Below, in pieces: positions 45,020-58,020 of a stretch of DNA of 64,000 bases (position 1 is its first letter; each line of letters opens with the position of its first letter). The notes under the pieces were generated by a model that was given only the letters and a program-made list of their open reading frames with translations, was not told the DNA's origin and did not search any database. The stretch comes from Glandiceps talaboti. Taxonomy: Eukaryota; Hemichordata; Enteropneusta; Spengelidae. The position numbers and the translations under genes were made by a program. Location of the stretch: positions 26,934,725 through 26,998,724 of the forward strand of contig NC_135555.1 of assembly GCF_964340395.1 (NCBI RefSeq). Reading direction: 5' to 3'.

Positions 45020-45223
45020 ATAGTGGTCTGAGATAGTGTGAATGGTTTGTTGTTGTAAGCTCTCCACATCATGTCATTTTAGATTAATAGTGGTCTGAGA
45101 TAGTGTGAATGGTTTGTTGTTGTAAGCTCTCCACATCATGTCATTTTAGATTAATAGTGGTCTGAGATAGTGTGAATGGTTTGTTGTTGTAAGCTCTCCA
45201 CATCATGTCATTTTAGATTAATC
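45020..45223. repeat. 67-base tandem repeat, 3 copies
   Basis: Unit AATAGTGGTCTGAGATAGTG, then TGAATGGTTTGTTGTTGTAA and GCTCTCCACATCATGTCA to TTTTAGATT; the copies are essentially identical. Confidence 0.93.
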
Positions 45224-45342
45224 TTTCAGTCTAATGAGTACATTGTAGATTAGAGATTATACTGGATATGTGGGAGATCTTCTTTTGTCCGCGGACAAAA
45301 TAACAGGACGGGTTAATCAAAATTGTTCTAATAAAAACAGTA

Positions 45343-48300
45343 AATGTCCTCCGGCGTGTACTATATCTATCAGTAAATGTCCTCTGACTTGTACTATATC
45401 TATCAGTAAATGTCCTCTGACTTGTACTATATCTATCAGTAAATGTCCTCTGACGTGTACTATATCTATCAGTAAATGTCCTCTGACGTGTACTATATCT
45501 ATCAGTAAATGTCCTCTGACGTGTACTATATCTATCAGTAAATGTCCTCTGACGTGTACTATATCTATCAGTAAATGTCCTCTGACGTGTACTATATCTA
45601 TCAGTAAATGTCCTCTGACGTGTACTATGTCTATCAGTAAATGGCCTCTGACGTGTACTATATCTATCAGTAAATGTCCTCTGACGTGTACTATATCTAT
45701 CAGTAAATGTCCTATGACGTGTACTATATCTATCAGTAAATGTCCTCTGACGTGTACTATATCTATCAGTAAATGTCCTCTGACGTGTACTATATCTATC
45801 AGTAAATGTCCTCTGACGTGTACTATGTCTATCAGTAAATGTCCTCTGACGTGTACTATATCTATCAGTAAATGGCCTCTGACGTGTACTATATCTATCA
45901 GTAAATGTCCTCTGACGTGTACTATATCTATCAGTAAATGTCCTCTGACGTGTACTATATCTATCAGTAAATGGCCTCTGACGTGTACTATATCTATCAG
46001 TAAATGGCCTCTGACGTGTACTATATCTATCAGTAAATGTCCTCTGACGTGTACTATGTCTATCAGTAAATGTCCTCTGACGTGTACTATATCTATCAGT
46101 AAATGTCCTCTGACGTGTACTATATCTATCAGTAAATGTCCTCTGACGTGTACTACATCTATCAGTAAATGTTCTCTGACATGTACTATATCTATCAGTA
46201 AATGTCCTCTGACGTGTACTGTAGCTATCAGTAAATGTCCTCTGACGTGTACTATATCTATCAGTAAATGTCCTCTGACGTGTACTATATCTATCAGTAA
46301 ATGTTCTCTGACATGTACTATATCTATCAGTAAATGTTCTCTGACATGTACTATATCTATCAGTAAATGTCCTCTGACGTGTACTATATCTATCAGTAAA
46401 TGTCCTCTGACGTGTACTATATCTATCAGTAAATGTCCTCTGACGTGTACTACATCTATCAGTAAATGTCCTCTGACATGTACTATATCTATCAGTAAAT
46501 GTCCTCTGACGTGTACTATATCAGTAAATGTCCTCTGACATGTACTATATCTATCAGTAAATGTCCTCTGACATGTACTATATCTATCAGTAAATGTCCT
46601 CTGACGTGTACCATATCAGTAAATATGTCCTCTGACGTGTACCATATCAGTAAATGTCCTCTGACATGTACTATATCTATCAGTAAATGTCCTCTGACAT
46701 GTACTATATCTATCAGTAAATGTCCTCTGACATGTACTATATCTATCAGTAAATGTTCTCTGACGTGTACTATATCTATCAGTAAATGTCCTCTGACATG
46801 TACTATATCTATCAGTAAATGTCCTCTGACGTGTACCATATCAGTAAATGTCCTCTGACATGTACTATATCTATCAGTAAATGTCCTCTGACGTGTACTA
46901 TATCTATCAGTAAATGTCCTCTGACGTGTACTACATCTCATCTATCAGTAAATGTCCTCTGACATGAAGTATATCGGGGATATCTATCAGTAAATGTTCT
47001 CTGACATGTACTATATCTATCAGTAAATGTCCTCTGACGTGTACTATATCTATCAGTTAATGTCCTCTGACGTGTACTATGTCTATCAGTAAATGTCCTC
47101 TGACGTGTACTATATCTATCAGTTAATGTCCTCTGACATGTACTATATCTATCAGTAAATGTCCTCTGACGTGTACTATATCTATCAGTAAATGTCCTCT
47201 GACGTGTACTATATCTATCAGTTAATGTCCTCTGACATGTACTATATCTATCAGTAAATGTCCTCTGATGTGTACTATATCTATCAGTAAATGTCCTCTG
47301 ACGTGTACTATGTCTATCAGTAAATGTCCTCTGACGTGTACTATATCTATCAGTAAATGGCCTCTGACGTGTACTATATCTATCAGTAAATGTCCTCTGA
47401 CGTGTACTATATCTATCAGTAAATGTCCTCTGACGTGTACTATATCTATCAGTAAATGTCCTCTGACGTGTACTATATCTATCAGTAAATGTCCTCTGAC
47501 GTGTACTATATCTATCAGTAAATGTCCTCTGACGTGTACTACATCTATCAGTAAATGTCCTCTGACATGTACTATATCTATCAGTAAATGTCCTCTGACG
47601 TGTACTATATCAGTAAATGTCCTCTGACATGTACTATATCTATCAGTAAATGTCCTCTGACATGTACTATATCTATCAGTAAATGTCCTCTGACGTGTAC
47701 CATATCAGTAAATATGTCCTCTGACGTGTACCATATCAGTAAATGTCCTCTGACATGTACTATATCTATCAGTAAATGTCCTCTGACATGTACTATATCT
47801 ATCAGTAAATGTCCTCTGACATGTACTATATCTATCAGTAAATGTTCTCTGACGTGTACTATATCTATCAGTAAATGTCCTCTGACATGTACTATATCTA
47901 TCAGTAAATGTCCTCTGACGTGTACCATATCAGTAAATGTCCTCTGACATGTACTATATCTATCAGTAAATGTCCTCTGACGTGTACTATATCTATCAGT
48001 AAATGTCCTCTGACGTGTACTACATCTCATCTATCAGTAAATGTCCTCTGACATGAAGTATATCGGGGATATCTATCAGTAAATGTTCTCTGACATGTAC
48101 TATATCTATCAGTAAATGTCCTCTGACGTGTACTATATCTATCAGTTAATGTCCTCTGACGTGTACTATGTCTATCAGTAAATGTCCTCTGACGTGTACT
48201 ATATCTATCAGTTAATGTCCTCTGACATGTACTATATCTATCAGTAAATGTCCTCTGACGTGTACTATATCTATCAGTAAATGTCCTCTGACGTGTACTA

Positions 48301-51300
48301 TATCTATCAGTTAATGTCCTCTGACATGTACTATATCTATCAGTAAATGTCCTCTGATGTGTACTATATCTATCAGTAAATGTCCTCTGACGTGTACTAT
48401 GTCTATCAGTAAATGTCCTCTGACGTGTACTATATCTATCAGTAAATGGCCTCTGACGTGTACTATATCTATCAGTAAATGTCCTCTGACGTGTACTATA
48501 TCTATCAGTAAATGTCCTCTGACGTGTACTATATCTATCAGTAAATGGCCTCTGACGTGTACTATATCTATCAGTAAATGTCCTCTGACGTGTACTATAT
48601 CTATCAGTAAATGTCCTCTGACGTGTACTATGTCTATCAGTAAATGTCCTCTGACGTGTACTATATCTATCAGTAAATGTCCTCTGACGTGTACTATATC
48701 TATCAGTAAATGTCCTCTGACGTGTACTATATCTATCAGTAAATGTCCTCTGACGTGTACTATATCTATCAGTAAATGTCCTCTGACGTGTACTATGTCT
48801 ATCAGTAAATGTCCTCTGACGTGTACTATATCTATCAGTAAATGGCCTCTGACGTGTACTATATCTATCAGTAAATGTCCTCTGACGTGTACTATATCTA
48901 TCAGTAAATGTCCTCTGACGTGTACTATATCTATCAGTAAATGTCCTCTGATGTGTACTATATCTATCAGTAAATGTCCTCTGACGTGTACTATATCTAT
49001 CAGTAAATGTCCTCTGACGTGTACTGTATCTATCAGTAAATGTCCTCTGACGTGTACTATGTCTATCAGTAAATGTCCTCTGACGTGTACTATATCTATC
49101 AGTAAATGGCCTCTGACGTGTACTATATCTATCAGTAAATGTCCTCTGACGTGTACTATATCTATCAGTAAATGTCCTCTGACGTGTACTATATCTATCA
49201 GTAAATGTCCTCTGACGTGTACTATATCTATCAGTAAATGTCCTCTGACGTGTACTATATCTATCAGTAAATGTCCTCTGATGTGTACTATGTCTATCAG
49301 TAAATGTCCTCTGACGTGTACTATATCTATCAGTAAATGTCCTCTGACGTGTACTATATCTATCAGTAAATGTCCTCTGACGTGTACTACATCTATCAGT
49401 AAATGTTCTCTGACATGTACTATATCTATCAGTAAATGTCCTCTGACGTGTACTGTAGCTATCAGTAAATGTCCTCTGACGTGTACTATATCTATCAGTA
49501 AATGTCCTCTGACGTGTACTATATCTATCAGTAAATGTTCTCTGACATGTACTATATCTATCAGTAAATGTTCTCTGACATGTACTATATCTATCAGTAA
49601 ATGTCCTCTGACGTGTACTATATCTATCAGTAAATGTCCTCTGACGTGTACTATATCTATCAGTAAATGTCCTCTGACGTGTACTACATCTATCAGTAAA
49701 TGTCCTCTGACATGTACTATATCTATCAGTAAATGTCCTCTGACGTGTACTATATCAGTAAATGTCCTCTGACATGTACTATATCTATCAGTAAATGTCC
49801 TCTGACATGTACTATATCTATCAGTAAATGTCCTCTGACGTGTACCATATCAGTAAATATGTCCTCTGACGTGTACCATATCAGTAAATGTCCTCTGACA
49901 TGTACTATATCTATCAGTAAATGTCCTCTGACGTGTACTATATCTATCAGTAAATGTCCTCTGACGTGTACTGTATCTATCAGTAAATGTCCTCTGACGT
50001 GTACTATGTCTATCAGTAAATGTCCTCTGACGTGTACTATATCTATCAGTAAATGTCCTCTGACGTGTACTATATCTATCAGTAAATGTCCTCTGACGTG
50101 TACTACATCTATCAGTAAATGTTCTCTGACATGTACTATATCTATCAGTAAATGTCCTCTGACGTGTACTGTAGCTATCAGTAAATGTCCTCTGACGTGT
50201 ACTATATCTATCAGTAAATGTCCTCTGACGTGTACTATATCTATCAGTAAATGTTCTCTGACGTGTACTATATCTATCAGTAAATGTTCTCTGACATGTA
50301 CTATATCTATCAGTAAATGTCCTCTGACGTGTACTATATCTATCAGTAAATGTCCTCTGACGTGTACTATATCTATCAGTAAATGTCCTCTGACGTGTAC
50401 TACATCTATCAGTAAATGTCCTCTGACATGTACTATATCTATCAGTAAATGTCCTCTGACGTGTACTATATCAGTAAATGTCCTCTGACATGTACTATAT
50501 CTATCAGTAAATGTCCTCTGACATGTACTATATCTATCAGTAAATGTCCTCTGACGTGTACCATATCAGTAAATATGTCCTCTGACGTGTACCATATCAG
50601 TAAATGTCCTCTGACATGTACTATATCTATCAGTAAATGTCCTCTGACATGTACTATATCTATCAGTAAATGTCCTCTGACATGTACTATATCTATCAGT
50701 AAATGTTCTCTGACGTGTACTATATCTATCAGTAAATGTCCTCTGACATGTACTATATCTATCAGTAAATGTCCTCTGACGTGTACCATATCAGTAAATG
50801 TCCTCTGACATGTACTATATCTATCAGTAAATGTCCTCTGACGTGTACTATATCTATCAGTAAATGTCCTCTGACGTGTACTACATCTCATCTATCAGTA
50901 AATGTCCTCTGACATGAAGTATATCGGGGATATCTATCAGTAAATGTTCTCTGACATGTACTATATCTATCAGTAAATGTCCTCTGACGTGTACTATATC
51001 TATCAGTTAATGTCCTCTGACGTGTACTATGTCTATCAGTAAATGTCCTCTGACGTGTACTATATCTATCAGTTAATGTCCTCTGACATGTACTATATCT
51101 ATCAGTAAATGTCCTCTGACGTGTACTATATCTATCAGTAAATGTCCTCTGACGTGTACTATATCTATCAGTTAATGTCCTCTGACATGTACTATATCTA
51201 TCAGTAAATGTCCTCTGATGTGTACTATATCTATCAGTAAATGTCCTCTGACGTGTACTATATCTATCAGTTAATGTCCTCTGACATGTACTATATCTAT

Positions 51301-51426
51301 CAGTAAATGTCCTCTGATGTGTACCATATCAGTAAATGTCCTCTGACATGTACTATATCTATCAGTAAATGTCCTCTGACATGTACTATATCTATCAGTA
51401 AATGTCCTCTGACGTGTACTATATCT
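45343..51426 (+). repeat. 33-base satellite, about 180 copies, with higher-order duplications
   Basis: Unit TGTCCTCTGACGTGTACTAT then ATCTATCAGTAAA. Variants alternate GACGTG/GACATG and TATATC/TATGTC/TACATC, and a short form lacks four bases. An irregular block containing CATCTCATCTATCAG and AAGTATATCGGGGATATC appears at about 46932, 48021 and 50882, that is 1,089 (33 x 33) and 2,861 bases apart, showing block duplication. Another marker, ACTGTAGCTATC, recurs near 46218, 49451 and 50168. Four-base deletions and TTAA-type stops break the open frames, so it is non-coding. It ends abruptly at the DIRS fragment. Confidence 0.96.
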
Positions 51427-53148
51427 AAGACAGCTTGCAAGAATATTAGGTTTGATAGGGAATGCCTGAGGATCAATGTCAATTGCGGCCAGTCACTACA
51501 GGCACCCACAGAGACAGTTAGTTCACAACCTGTGTGCATCATGGGAAGGTCAGGTCAGACCAAAACAGACCTCATATGGTGGATTCAACAGGCACCAGGG
51601 CACAACGACAGACCTCTTCACTCTCCACAACCAGACTTGATTATTCAGTCAGATGCCTCTCTGCAAGGATGGGGAGCAGTGAGTGGCCAGGAAATTGCAC
51701 AGGGTCGGTGGTCAATAAAAGAAAAGGCCCTGCATATCAATGTACTGGAATTGAAAGCAGCACTCTTAGCCATCCAATCATTTGTTCAAAATCACAGAGA
51801 CTTGGTAATCGAGCTCCAGTTAGATAATACATCAGCAGTAGCATATCTCAATCATCAGGGAGGAGTCAAATTTCAAGCTCTTTGCATCCTAGCACTGCAA
51901 GTTTGGCAATATTGCGAAACTCAGAACATCTCCTTCTCAGTAGGACACTTGCCAGGAATTGCCAACCTGTTAGCAGATTATCAGTCCAGAACCTTTCTAG
52001 ACAACCACGATTATCAGCTATTAAAACCCTGTGGTGTTCAGACAGATTTGCCACAAGTTTTACCAGCCAGAAATCGACCTGTTTGCCAGTCGCAATTCAA
52101 CTCAACTGCCTCAGTACGTTTCGTGGAAAATGGATCCTCAAGCAACAGCTATCAATGCTTTCTCCATTTCTTGGGAAGGGAAAAGGCTTTACATGTTCCC
52201 ACCTCACATTTAATTCTGAGATGTCTCAAGCAGGTAATCAGGGACAAGGCAAGAACACTGTTCATTGCTCCAGTGTGGAAAACTTCACCCTGGTACCCAC
52301 TTCTTCTACAGCTTTCATGCCAGAATCCAGTATTGCTTCCAGCTCAACGCAATCTGTTGATAGAACCACATACGGGCAAACCACCCAAGTTCAATCTCAC
52401 CCCTCTAGCCATGTGGCAGCTCTCAGGACATTGTATAGAGAACAGGGACTTTCGCAGCAGGCTACAGACATTCCCATTAGTGCAGTGTGTCCCAGAACAT
52501 CCAAGTTGTATGACTGCAAGTGGGATAGATTGGTTAGCTGGTGTCTACGACGGAATTCAGATCCACTTTCATGCCCTGTGGAGGAAGTTATCGAATTTCT
52601 TACAGAACTGTTCACAGTACACAAGCTGGCATACAGTACAGTTAATGGTTACAGGTCTGCCATTAAATCAGTGCATCAAAAGGTTAGTAATGAACCAATT
52701 GGTTGTCACCCTTTGGTGTCTAGGCTGTTTAAGGGTTTTTTCAGGCTTCGTCCTCCTGTACCACGTTATCCTACTACATGGAATGTTACTGTTGTACTTA
52801 ATTATTTGAAGTCTTTGCATCCCTGTTCCTGCCTGAACTTAAAACAATTGACTCTTAAGACTGCTATGCTAGTCGCATTAACTTCCTCAGATAGAGGACA
52901 GACATTAAGTTTTGCAGTCTCATGAGAGATGAGAGTATTTTTGTTATACCAAATTTAACGAAGACATCTTCAGTTGCCAAACCTTCACGAGTTGTGAAAT
53001 GCCCTAGCTTTGAAGTAAAGGCTTTGGATGTGAATTATTATTCTACCGTCACCACACAGATTCATCTGAAACTGGGCGTCTTATCCTACAGGCTGCCAGG
53101 GAAACTGCTAATTCAGCTCATAATTCGGCGTCCAGCTAAATAGTCTGC
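51427..53148 (+). pseudogene. DIRS-like retrotransposon fragment: RNase H and tyrosine recombinase, frameshifted
   Basis: Begins directly after the satellite in the C-terminal part of a DIRS-type reverse transcriptase/RNase H: TDLIWWIQQAPG, LIIQSDASLQGWGAV, LELKAALLAIQSF, LDNTSAVAYLNHQGG and HLPGIANLLADYQSR. The frame shifts at about 52030 (IDLFASRNSTQLPQY, AFSISWEGKRLYMFPPH), about 52210 (IRDKARTLFIAPVWKTSPWY) and about 52390. There follows a tyrosine recombinase: core-binding part SKLYDCKWDRLVSWCLRR and STVNGYRSAIKSVHQ, then the start of the catalytic domain (MLVALTSSDRGQTLSF). Stops follow; the C-terminal His-x-x-Arg and Tyr motifs are not recognisable. The reverse transcriptase core is missing. 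Not functional. Confidence 0.87.
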
Positions 53149-53720
53149 TATTGTTAGAAACAACGGAATGACACTGACGAATACTTATAAAATTTGCCTA
53201 CCTTAGGGCTGTAAAATTACAAGTATTCGTAGGGTGTCATCCGTTGTTTCTCGTGTGTCACCACCCACCCATCCCGACGCCTCAAGAATTGGTGAGTTAC
53301 CGTTTTTTGCTAAAACTCTCTGTAGTTTTATTAATGTGGTCTTATAGTTTATTGTAGGTTCCATAGAGCTCAACCCTTCTTGGTATAATTCTAACCACAA
53401 GTTGGTTTCTACTGGTTACATTTACTCCTGAGATGGAACTGCTAGCATACATTGCTTATCATATCAGCACTAGTTGCTTACTGTAATTGGCATTAATTTG
53501 CATATTGAAAGCAGAGCTCACTTGTGTATCACTGGAACCTCTCCTTGCTGCTCAGAAAGGTACTGATGTATAGGCCTAAATTTAGCCTATTTATGCTATG
53601 AGAAGTGCGCCACCTATCAGCATAGGAAGGTAAATGCTATTGTTAGAAACAACGGATGATACCCTACGAATACTTGTAATTTGACAGCCCTAAGGTAGGC
53701 AAATTTTATAATTTGCATAC
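53148..53720. repeat. Inverted and direct repeats at the 3' side of the DIRS fragment
   Basis: AGAAACAACGGAATGACAC at 53156 is followed by its inverted counterpart (AGGGTGTCATCCGTTGTTTC) near 53230-53250, and the forward form returns at 53645 (AGAAACAACGGATGATACCC) with AGCCCTAAGGTAGGCAAATT. Complementary and repeated ends are typical of DIRS elements. Exact roles are inferred. Confidence 0.6.
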
Positions 53721-54590
53721 AATTTACATAATATATATTTTAGCACACGCAATTAAATATCATATGTAAGGCCAGAAAAAATTAAAAAGCTGGTCAACAG
53801 GCAACCTAACCCATCACATTGGGTAGGTAGGGCGATTGCATTTTTTCACAATGCTTGACAAGGATAAAACAAACCATATATAATGAGAGCAAAATATTTC
53901 AGGTCGAGGTCAGATAGAACTTATTCAGTCATCTTGATACTATCTTTTGCAATTTGTCTGCATAACTACAGTTAGGAAATGTACACAATTTACGGTTAAA
54001 CAAGTGTTGTAGCTCCTCTCACCCTCTCTTCACAAAAAAATGCCCCGTCAAATGAAACTCAAGTATTAGTTTAGCCACCCCTTCTGTCACCTACACTACA
54101 GTGGAGATATAACATTATATGGTACAATGATGTATTAAAATAATAGTGATAGCCTACTACAATAATACTCTGAACGAGATTACTTTACACGGGATGTGGA
54201 TTTCACATGCATAAGGAGATGTCTCTGATTGGCTCTAACCTATACAGGGAGGTACTTAGCCAGACACCTTCCATCTTGTTTTGGAGAATGACAATTATCA
54301 CCTTGATTGCTACTGCTAAGGAGACAACTCCAAAGGCGAAAAAAATTGAAAATAAGACAGTTTAGGAGGCCATTTAGAGGCATAAAATATCAAACCATAG
54401 ACATAATTTAAAGTCTTACAATGTTTGAATATGGTATTAGAATTGAGTGAACGATCAATTTAAGTCGCGCATGCTAGGAATCGTCACGTAAATAATGATT
54501 TGAATAACATATATATGTATTCAAAATGTAGCTTTTTTCTATCTTTTTCCAAAATCTCAGGGGGCAGCTGACCCCCCCCCCCCCCGCATG
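53721..54590. other. No feature recognised
   Basis: AT-rich sequence without open frames of interest, apart from a poly-C run at 54571-54585. Confidence 0.5.
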
Positions 54591-54599
54591 CTGCGGTAC

Positions 54600-55860
54600 T
54601 GGTGTCGATGTACAGTGGTTAGTCATTTGGTTTCCTGTATGGGCTATACCCTCCATTTAAGAGGTTTAGAGTGGTGGCTAGAAAGTTTGCGATTTTTAAA
54701 TCTGTTTGTATGGTTATTTTCAGCCTCAGTTTAATGAAGACTTTAGTTATTTCCTTCTTTAGACGTTCTGCTTGGTTCCCATTGATGTTTTTGAAGACAG
54801 CTAAACCGTCATCTCTATATAAGCCGACACTACTCTTGTGATGTTTTCCTGCGAGAGGACTGAGGATGTACATACCCTACTAGCTCACATGTCTCAGCAC
54901 TATCATAACTTCCCATTGTGACGTCAAACTGGTCTCTGTTGTCCTTCTTAGCCCAAGTTATTCCTTTATCAAACAACAGGGATTTTTCTTGCAGTGCATG
55001 ATTATTTCAACATCTTGTTCCGATATGTGAGTGTATTGTTTTGCGAATATCAGTGCTTCCTTTAGTAGACTTTCAGTGATGGTATCAAACATTATCAAGG
55101 CATGATTTGATTTATCGGGGATGATCTTGAACCAGTTGATTAGTGCCGCCGAGTTTTTCCATTGGTTTCACTCCTGTAGAACGTATGGTATTTTCGTTAA
55201 TGCGGTCAAGTATCCTCTTTCTGACCAGACCCATTTCACTTCTGGCTTGGTTGATTAATCGGCATGTCGGGTTGTTGGTAAAATTCTCTTTGTGGTCTTT
55301 CAGAGTTATGAAGGCTTTTTGGGGGGCCATTATTTCTATTCTGTCATCAATGGTTAGGTCATATGCTATTTTCTTTGCTTCTGTATTGATGTTATCATAC
55401 ACTTTGTCGTTCACTATCTTATAATTCTTGGTGATATTCTCTCTTAGGAGCTTCTCTTACTGGTTTTATCGGTTCGGTAAATGTTTCTTGTCTTGTCAGC
55501 AGGGATAAGCATTTTCTTAGAGCTCTTGATTTCCTTGATGTCGTGTCTGAGCTTATTCTGGAAACTGTCGTTCACACTTCTGAATTTGATGTTTTCTATC
55601 ATCCTGAGCAAATCGACCTTCAAGGGGTCTTATTGCTTCAATCTGGGATGAGCATTTTCTAGTTTTGAATCCAAACCTTTCCTCTTTGGGTGCATGATCG
55701 TCGTTTTCTTCTCCTTTCAGATAGTAGAAAGCATACGCATGATTACACTTTGGTCTTTTTCAATCAGTCTCTTCTTATAGGCATTAACCGATGGTATAGG
55801 AATGCATTTCATGGAGTAGTAGAACTGGGCTTGTTCCATCCTTGTTTCTATATATCCATC
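54600..55860 (-). pseudogene. Penelope-like element reverse transcriptase remnant
   Basis: On the minus strand, fragments in changing frames read EQAQFYYSMKCIPIPSVNAY (near 55840), NKLRHDIKEIKSSKK then LIPADKTRNIYR (near 55500), KAFITLKDHKENFTNNPTCR (55330-55270), and GLYRDDGLAVFKNINGNQAE followed by SPYRKPND at 54820-54621. The YRDDGLA motif supplies the catalytic aspartates; ADKT and LKDHK match Penelope-like RTs common in invertebrates. Several frameshifts and stops make it inactive. No GIY-YIG domain was recognised. Confidence 0.8.
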
Positions 55861-55984
55861 TGATTAGAGGGCTCGACTGGTGGACCAGGATGTGTCTCGT
55901 CTCGCTGGAAAGGGCAGTGCTCTATGCAATATTAGTAGCAGAGCATTATAGACTTAATGCAAAAGAATAAGGATGTTACTCACG

Positions 55985-55985
55985 C

Positions 55986-56029
<44 letters not shown>

Positions 56030-56196
56030 TCACACACATATATATATATGTGTGTGTGTATGTATATATGTATGTATCTATATATATATATATAACAAAA
56101 AGTCACTGACAAAAAGCCACTGACCCCCCCCTATCTGTAAGACCAAAAACAGGCTGACCCCCCTATCACTTAATTCTAAAACATGATACCCCCCCC

Positions 56197-56251
<55 letters not shown>

Positions 56252-56277
56252 TGTATGTATGTATGTATGTATGTATG

Positions 56278-56345
<68 letters not shown>
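55985..56345. repeat. CA, TA and GTAT microsatellites
   Basis: (CA)n at 55987-56038, TA tracts from 56038, (GTAT)n at 56223-56282 and a long (TA)n at 56282-56348. Confidence 0.95.
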
Positions 56346-56352
<7 letters not shown>

Positions 56353-56365
56353 AGGGTAGAAGAAA

Positions 56366-56432
56366 ATCAAGTCGGGTTTTTCGTCTCTACAAGCCTGTTT
56401 CGTGAGTAAATCACTCGTCAGGAGATGTTGAT
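56366..56432 (-). ncRNA. Hammerhead ribozyme motif, minimal type I (intact core)
   Basis: Minus strand, 5' to 3': ATCAACATCTC, CTGACGA, stem II GTGA-TTTAC-TCAC, GAAA, one C-G pair closing the loop AGGCTT, GTA, then GAGA and TTGAT. Core bases C3 U4 G5 A6 N7 G8 A9 and G12 A13 A14 are all present; A15.1 pairs U16.1 and H17 is A. Stem I forms from UCUC/GAGA and AUCAA/UUGAU with an internal loop between. Predicted cleavage is between 56388 and 56387. Penelope-like elements are known to carry such ribozymes, and a remnant of one lies just downstream on the same strand. Confidence 0.72.
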
Positions 56433-56436
56433 GTAC

Positions 56437-56503
56437 ATCAACATCTCCCGACGAGTGATCTACTCACGAAACAGGCTTGTAGAGACGAAAAACCCGACTT
56501 GAT
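56437..56503 (+). ncRNA. Mirror copy of the hammerhead motif with a core change
   Basis: The opposite arm of the palindrome gives the same fold on the plus strand, but the core reads CCGACGA instead of CTGACGA (U4 to C), which should abolish cleavage. Stem II is GTGA-TCTAC-TCAC and the GAAAC...GTA part is unchanged. Confidence 0.6.
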
Positions 56504-56582
56504 TTCTTCTACCCTCAACATATACTCCGCTCTGCGTGCAGACGTATCGAGCACTGTGCTACGGATAAATCTTACCACTGAC

Positions 56583-56699
<117 letters not shown>

Positions 56700-56756
56700 C
56701 TCGGTGAGTATCAAACTGCTAAGACAGTGCTCTATACCGTAGTGGCAGAGCGTAAT

Positions 56757-56999
<243 letters not shown>

Positions 57000-57119
57000 A
57001 TATTCACATGACAGGTATTTTTTGATCGTGACTCAGTGTGGACTGCTTGACTGTCTTGCATCTACTTTATAAGATCCCGGGTTAGTACTATCATAATTAT
57101 AATTATTGACTACACAGGG

Positions 57120-58020
57120 TAAATATATTTCATAAGGAGTTTAATAGCATCTTGACAGTGAAAGGTATGGGAAAGCTTGAGCAGGGAATATGTATATATC
57201 TAAGGGGGGTCCTAGGGGGTCTCGCCCTAGAAGCCCTTGAGGTTTTTTACTCTGAAAAGTCAATTTTGAGACTATCCAGGCCCTTTTAGACAATAATTTC
57301 CAAGCTTTACAAGACAGCACCAACATGTAAAAAGAGAAAAATATTTTGAAATGTTAAGTTTGATAGCATCTTGACAGTAAGAGGTAGGGCGAAGAGCTTG
57401 AGACTCGGATGTGTACACCTCATGTAGTTGGGGGGGGGGGTTCCTAGGGGGTCTCCCCCTAGAAGTCCTGGAGGTTTTTTACTCTGAAAAGTCAATTTTG
57501 AGACTATTCAGACCCGTTCAGACAATAATTTCCAAGCTTTACAAGACAGCACCAACATGTAAAAAGTAACTACACGGGGTTGAAATACTTTAAGTTTGAA
57601 ATATACTTTGATAGCATCTTGACAGTAAGAGGGGAAGAGCTTGAGACTGGGATATGTCCACCTCATGTGGGGGGGGGGGGGGTCCAAGGGGTCTCCCTCT
57701 AGAAGCCCTGGAGGATTTTACTCTTAAAGCCAATTTTTAGGCTATTCAGACCCTTTCAAGCAATAACTCAATCCATGCTTTACAAGACAGCACCATCAAG
57801 TATCAGAAACTATTCTTTATAACTTACACAGGGTTGAAATATGTTCTTAAACAGTTAAATGGCATCATTATATACATGTAGTAAAGGTCAGCACATCTAC
57901 CGGTAGTATCATTGGTAGGGGAGATTTGAAGTTTAAGGCAATTTTAGACTATCTTGGCAAACGTTTCAGATCTTGAAAAGACAATATCATATCAAATTAG
58001 AATAGGGTGAAAATATTTAA
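57120..58020. repeat. About 240-base tandem repeat in the left foldback arm
   Basis: Three clear, progressively diverged units, each with TAGCATCTTGACAGT, a G-run then CTAGGGGGTCTC-type words, GGAGGTTTTTTACTCTGAAA and TTTACAAGACAGCACCAAC. The right arm has one such unit (62890-63070). Confidence 0.85.

Larger units (their letters stand above)
56348..56523. repeat. Near-perfect palindrome between TA tracts, carrying hammerhead motifs
   Basis: Arms start ATGTTGAGGGTAGAAG and end in the complement CTTCTACCCTCAACAT; the centre is at about 56433 (GATGTACATC). The arms differ at only a few positions, for example CGTCAGGAG against CTCCCGACG. Confidence 0.92.

Noticed and set aside
45270-50808. Long Cys-rich open frames (up to 471 codons) in the 33-base satellite
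   Set aside because: The period is a multiple of three, so any stop-free unit gives long frames. Variants are mostly non-synonymous, and four-base deletions and TTAA changes break the frame.
51307-52809. A 500-codon fusion of satellite peptide and RNase H
   Set aside because: The N-terminal part is satellite read-through. The real homology starts after 51427, and the DIRS coding region changes frame several times.
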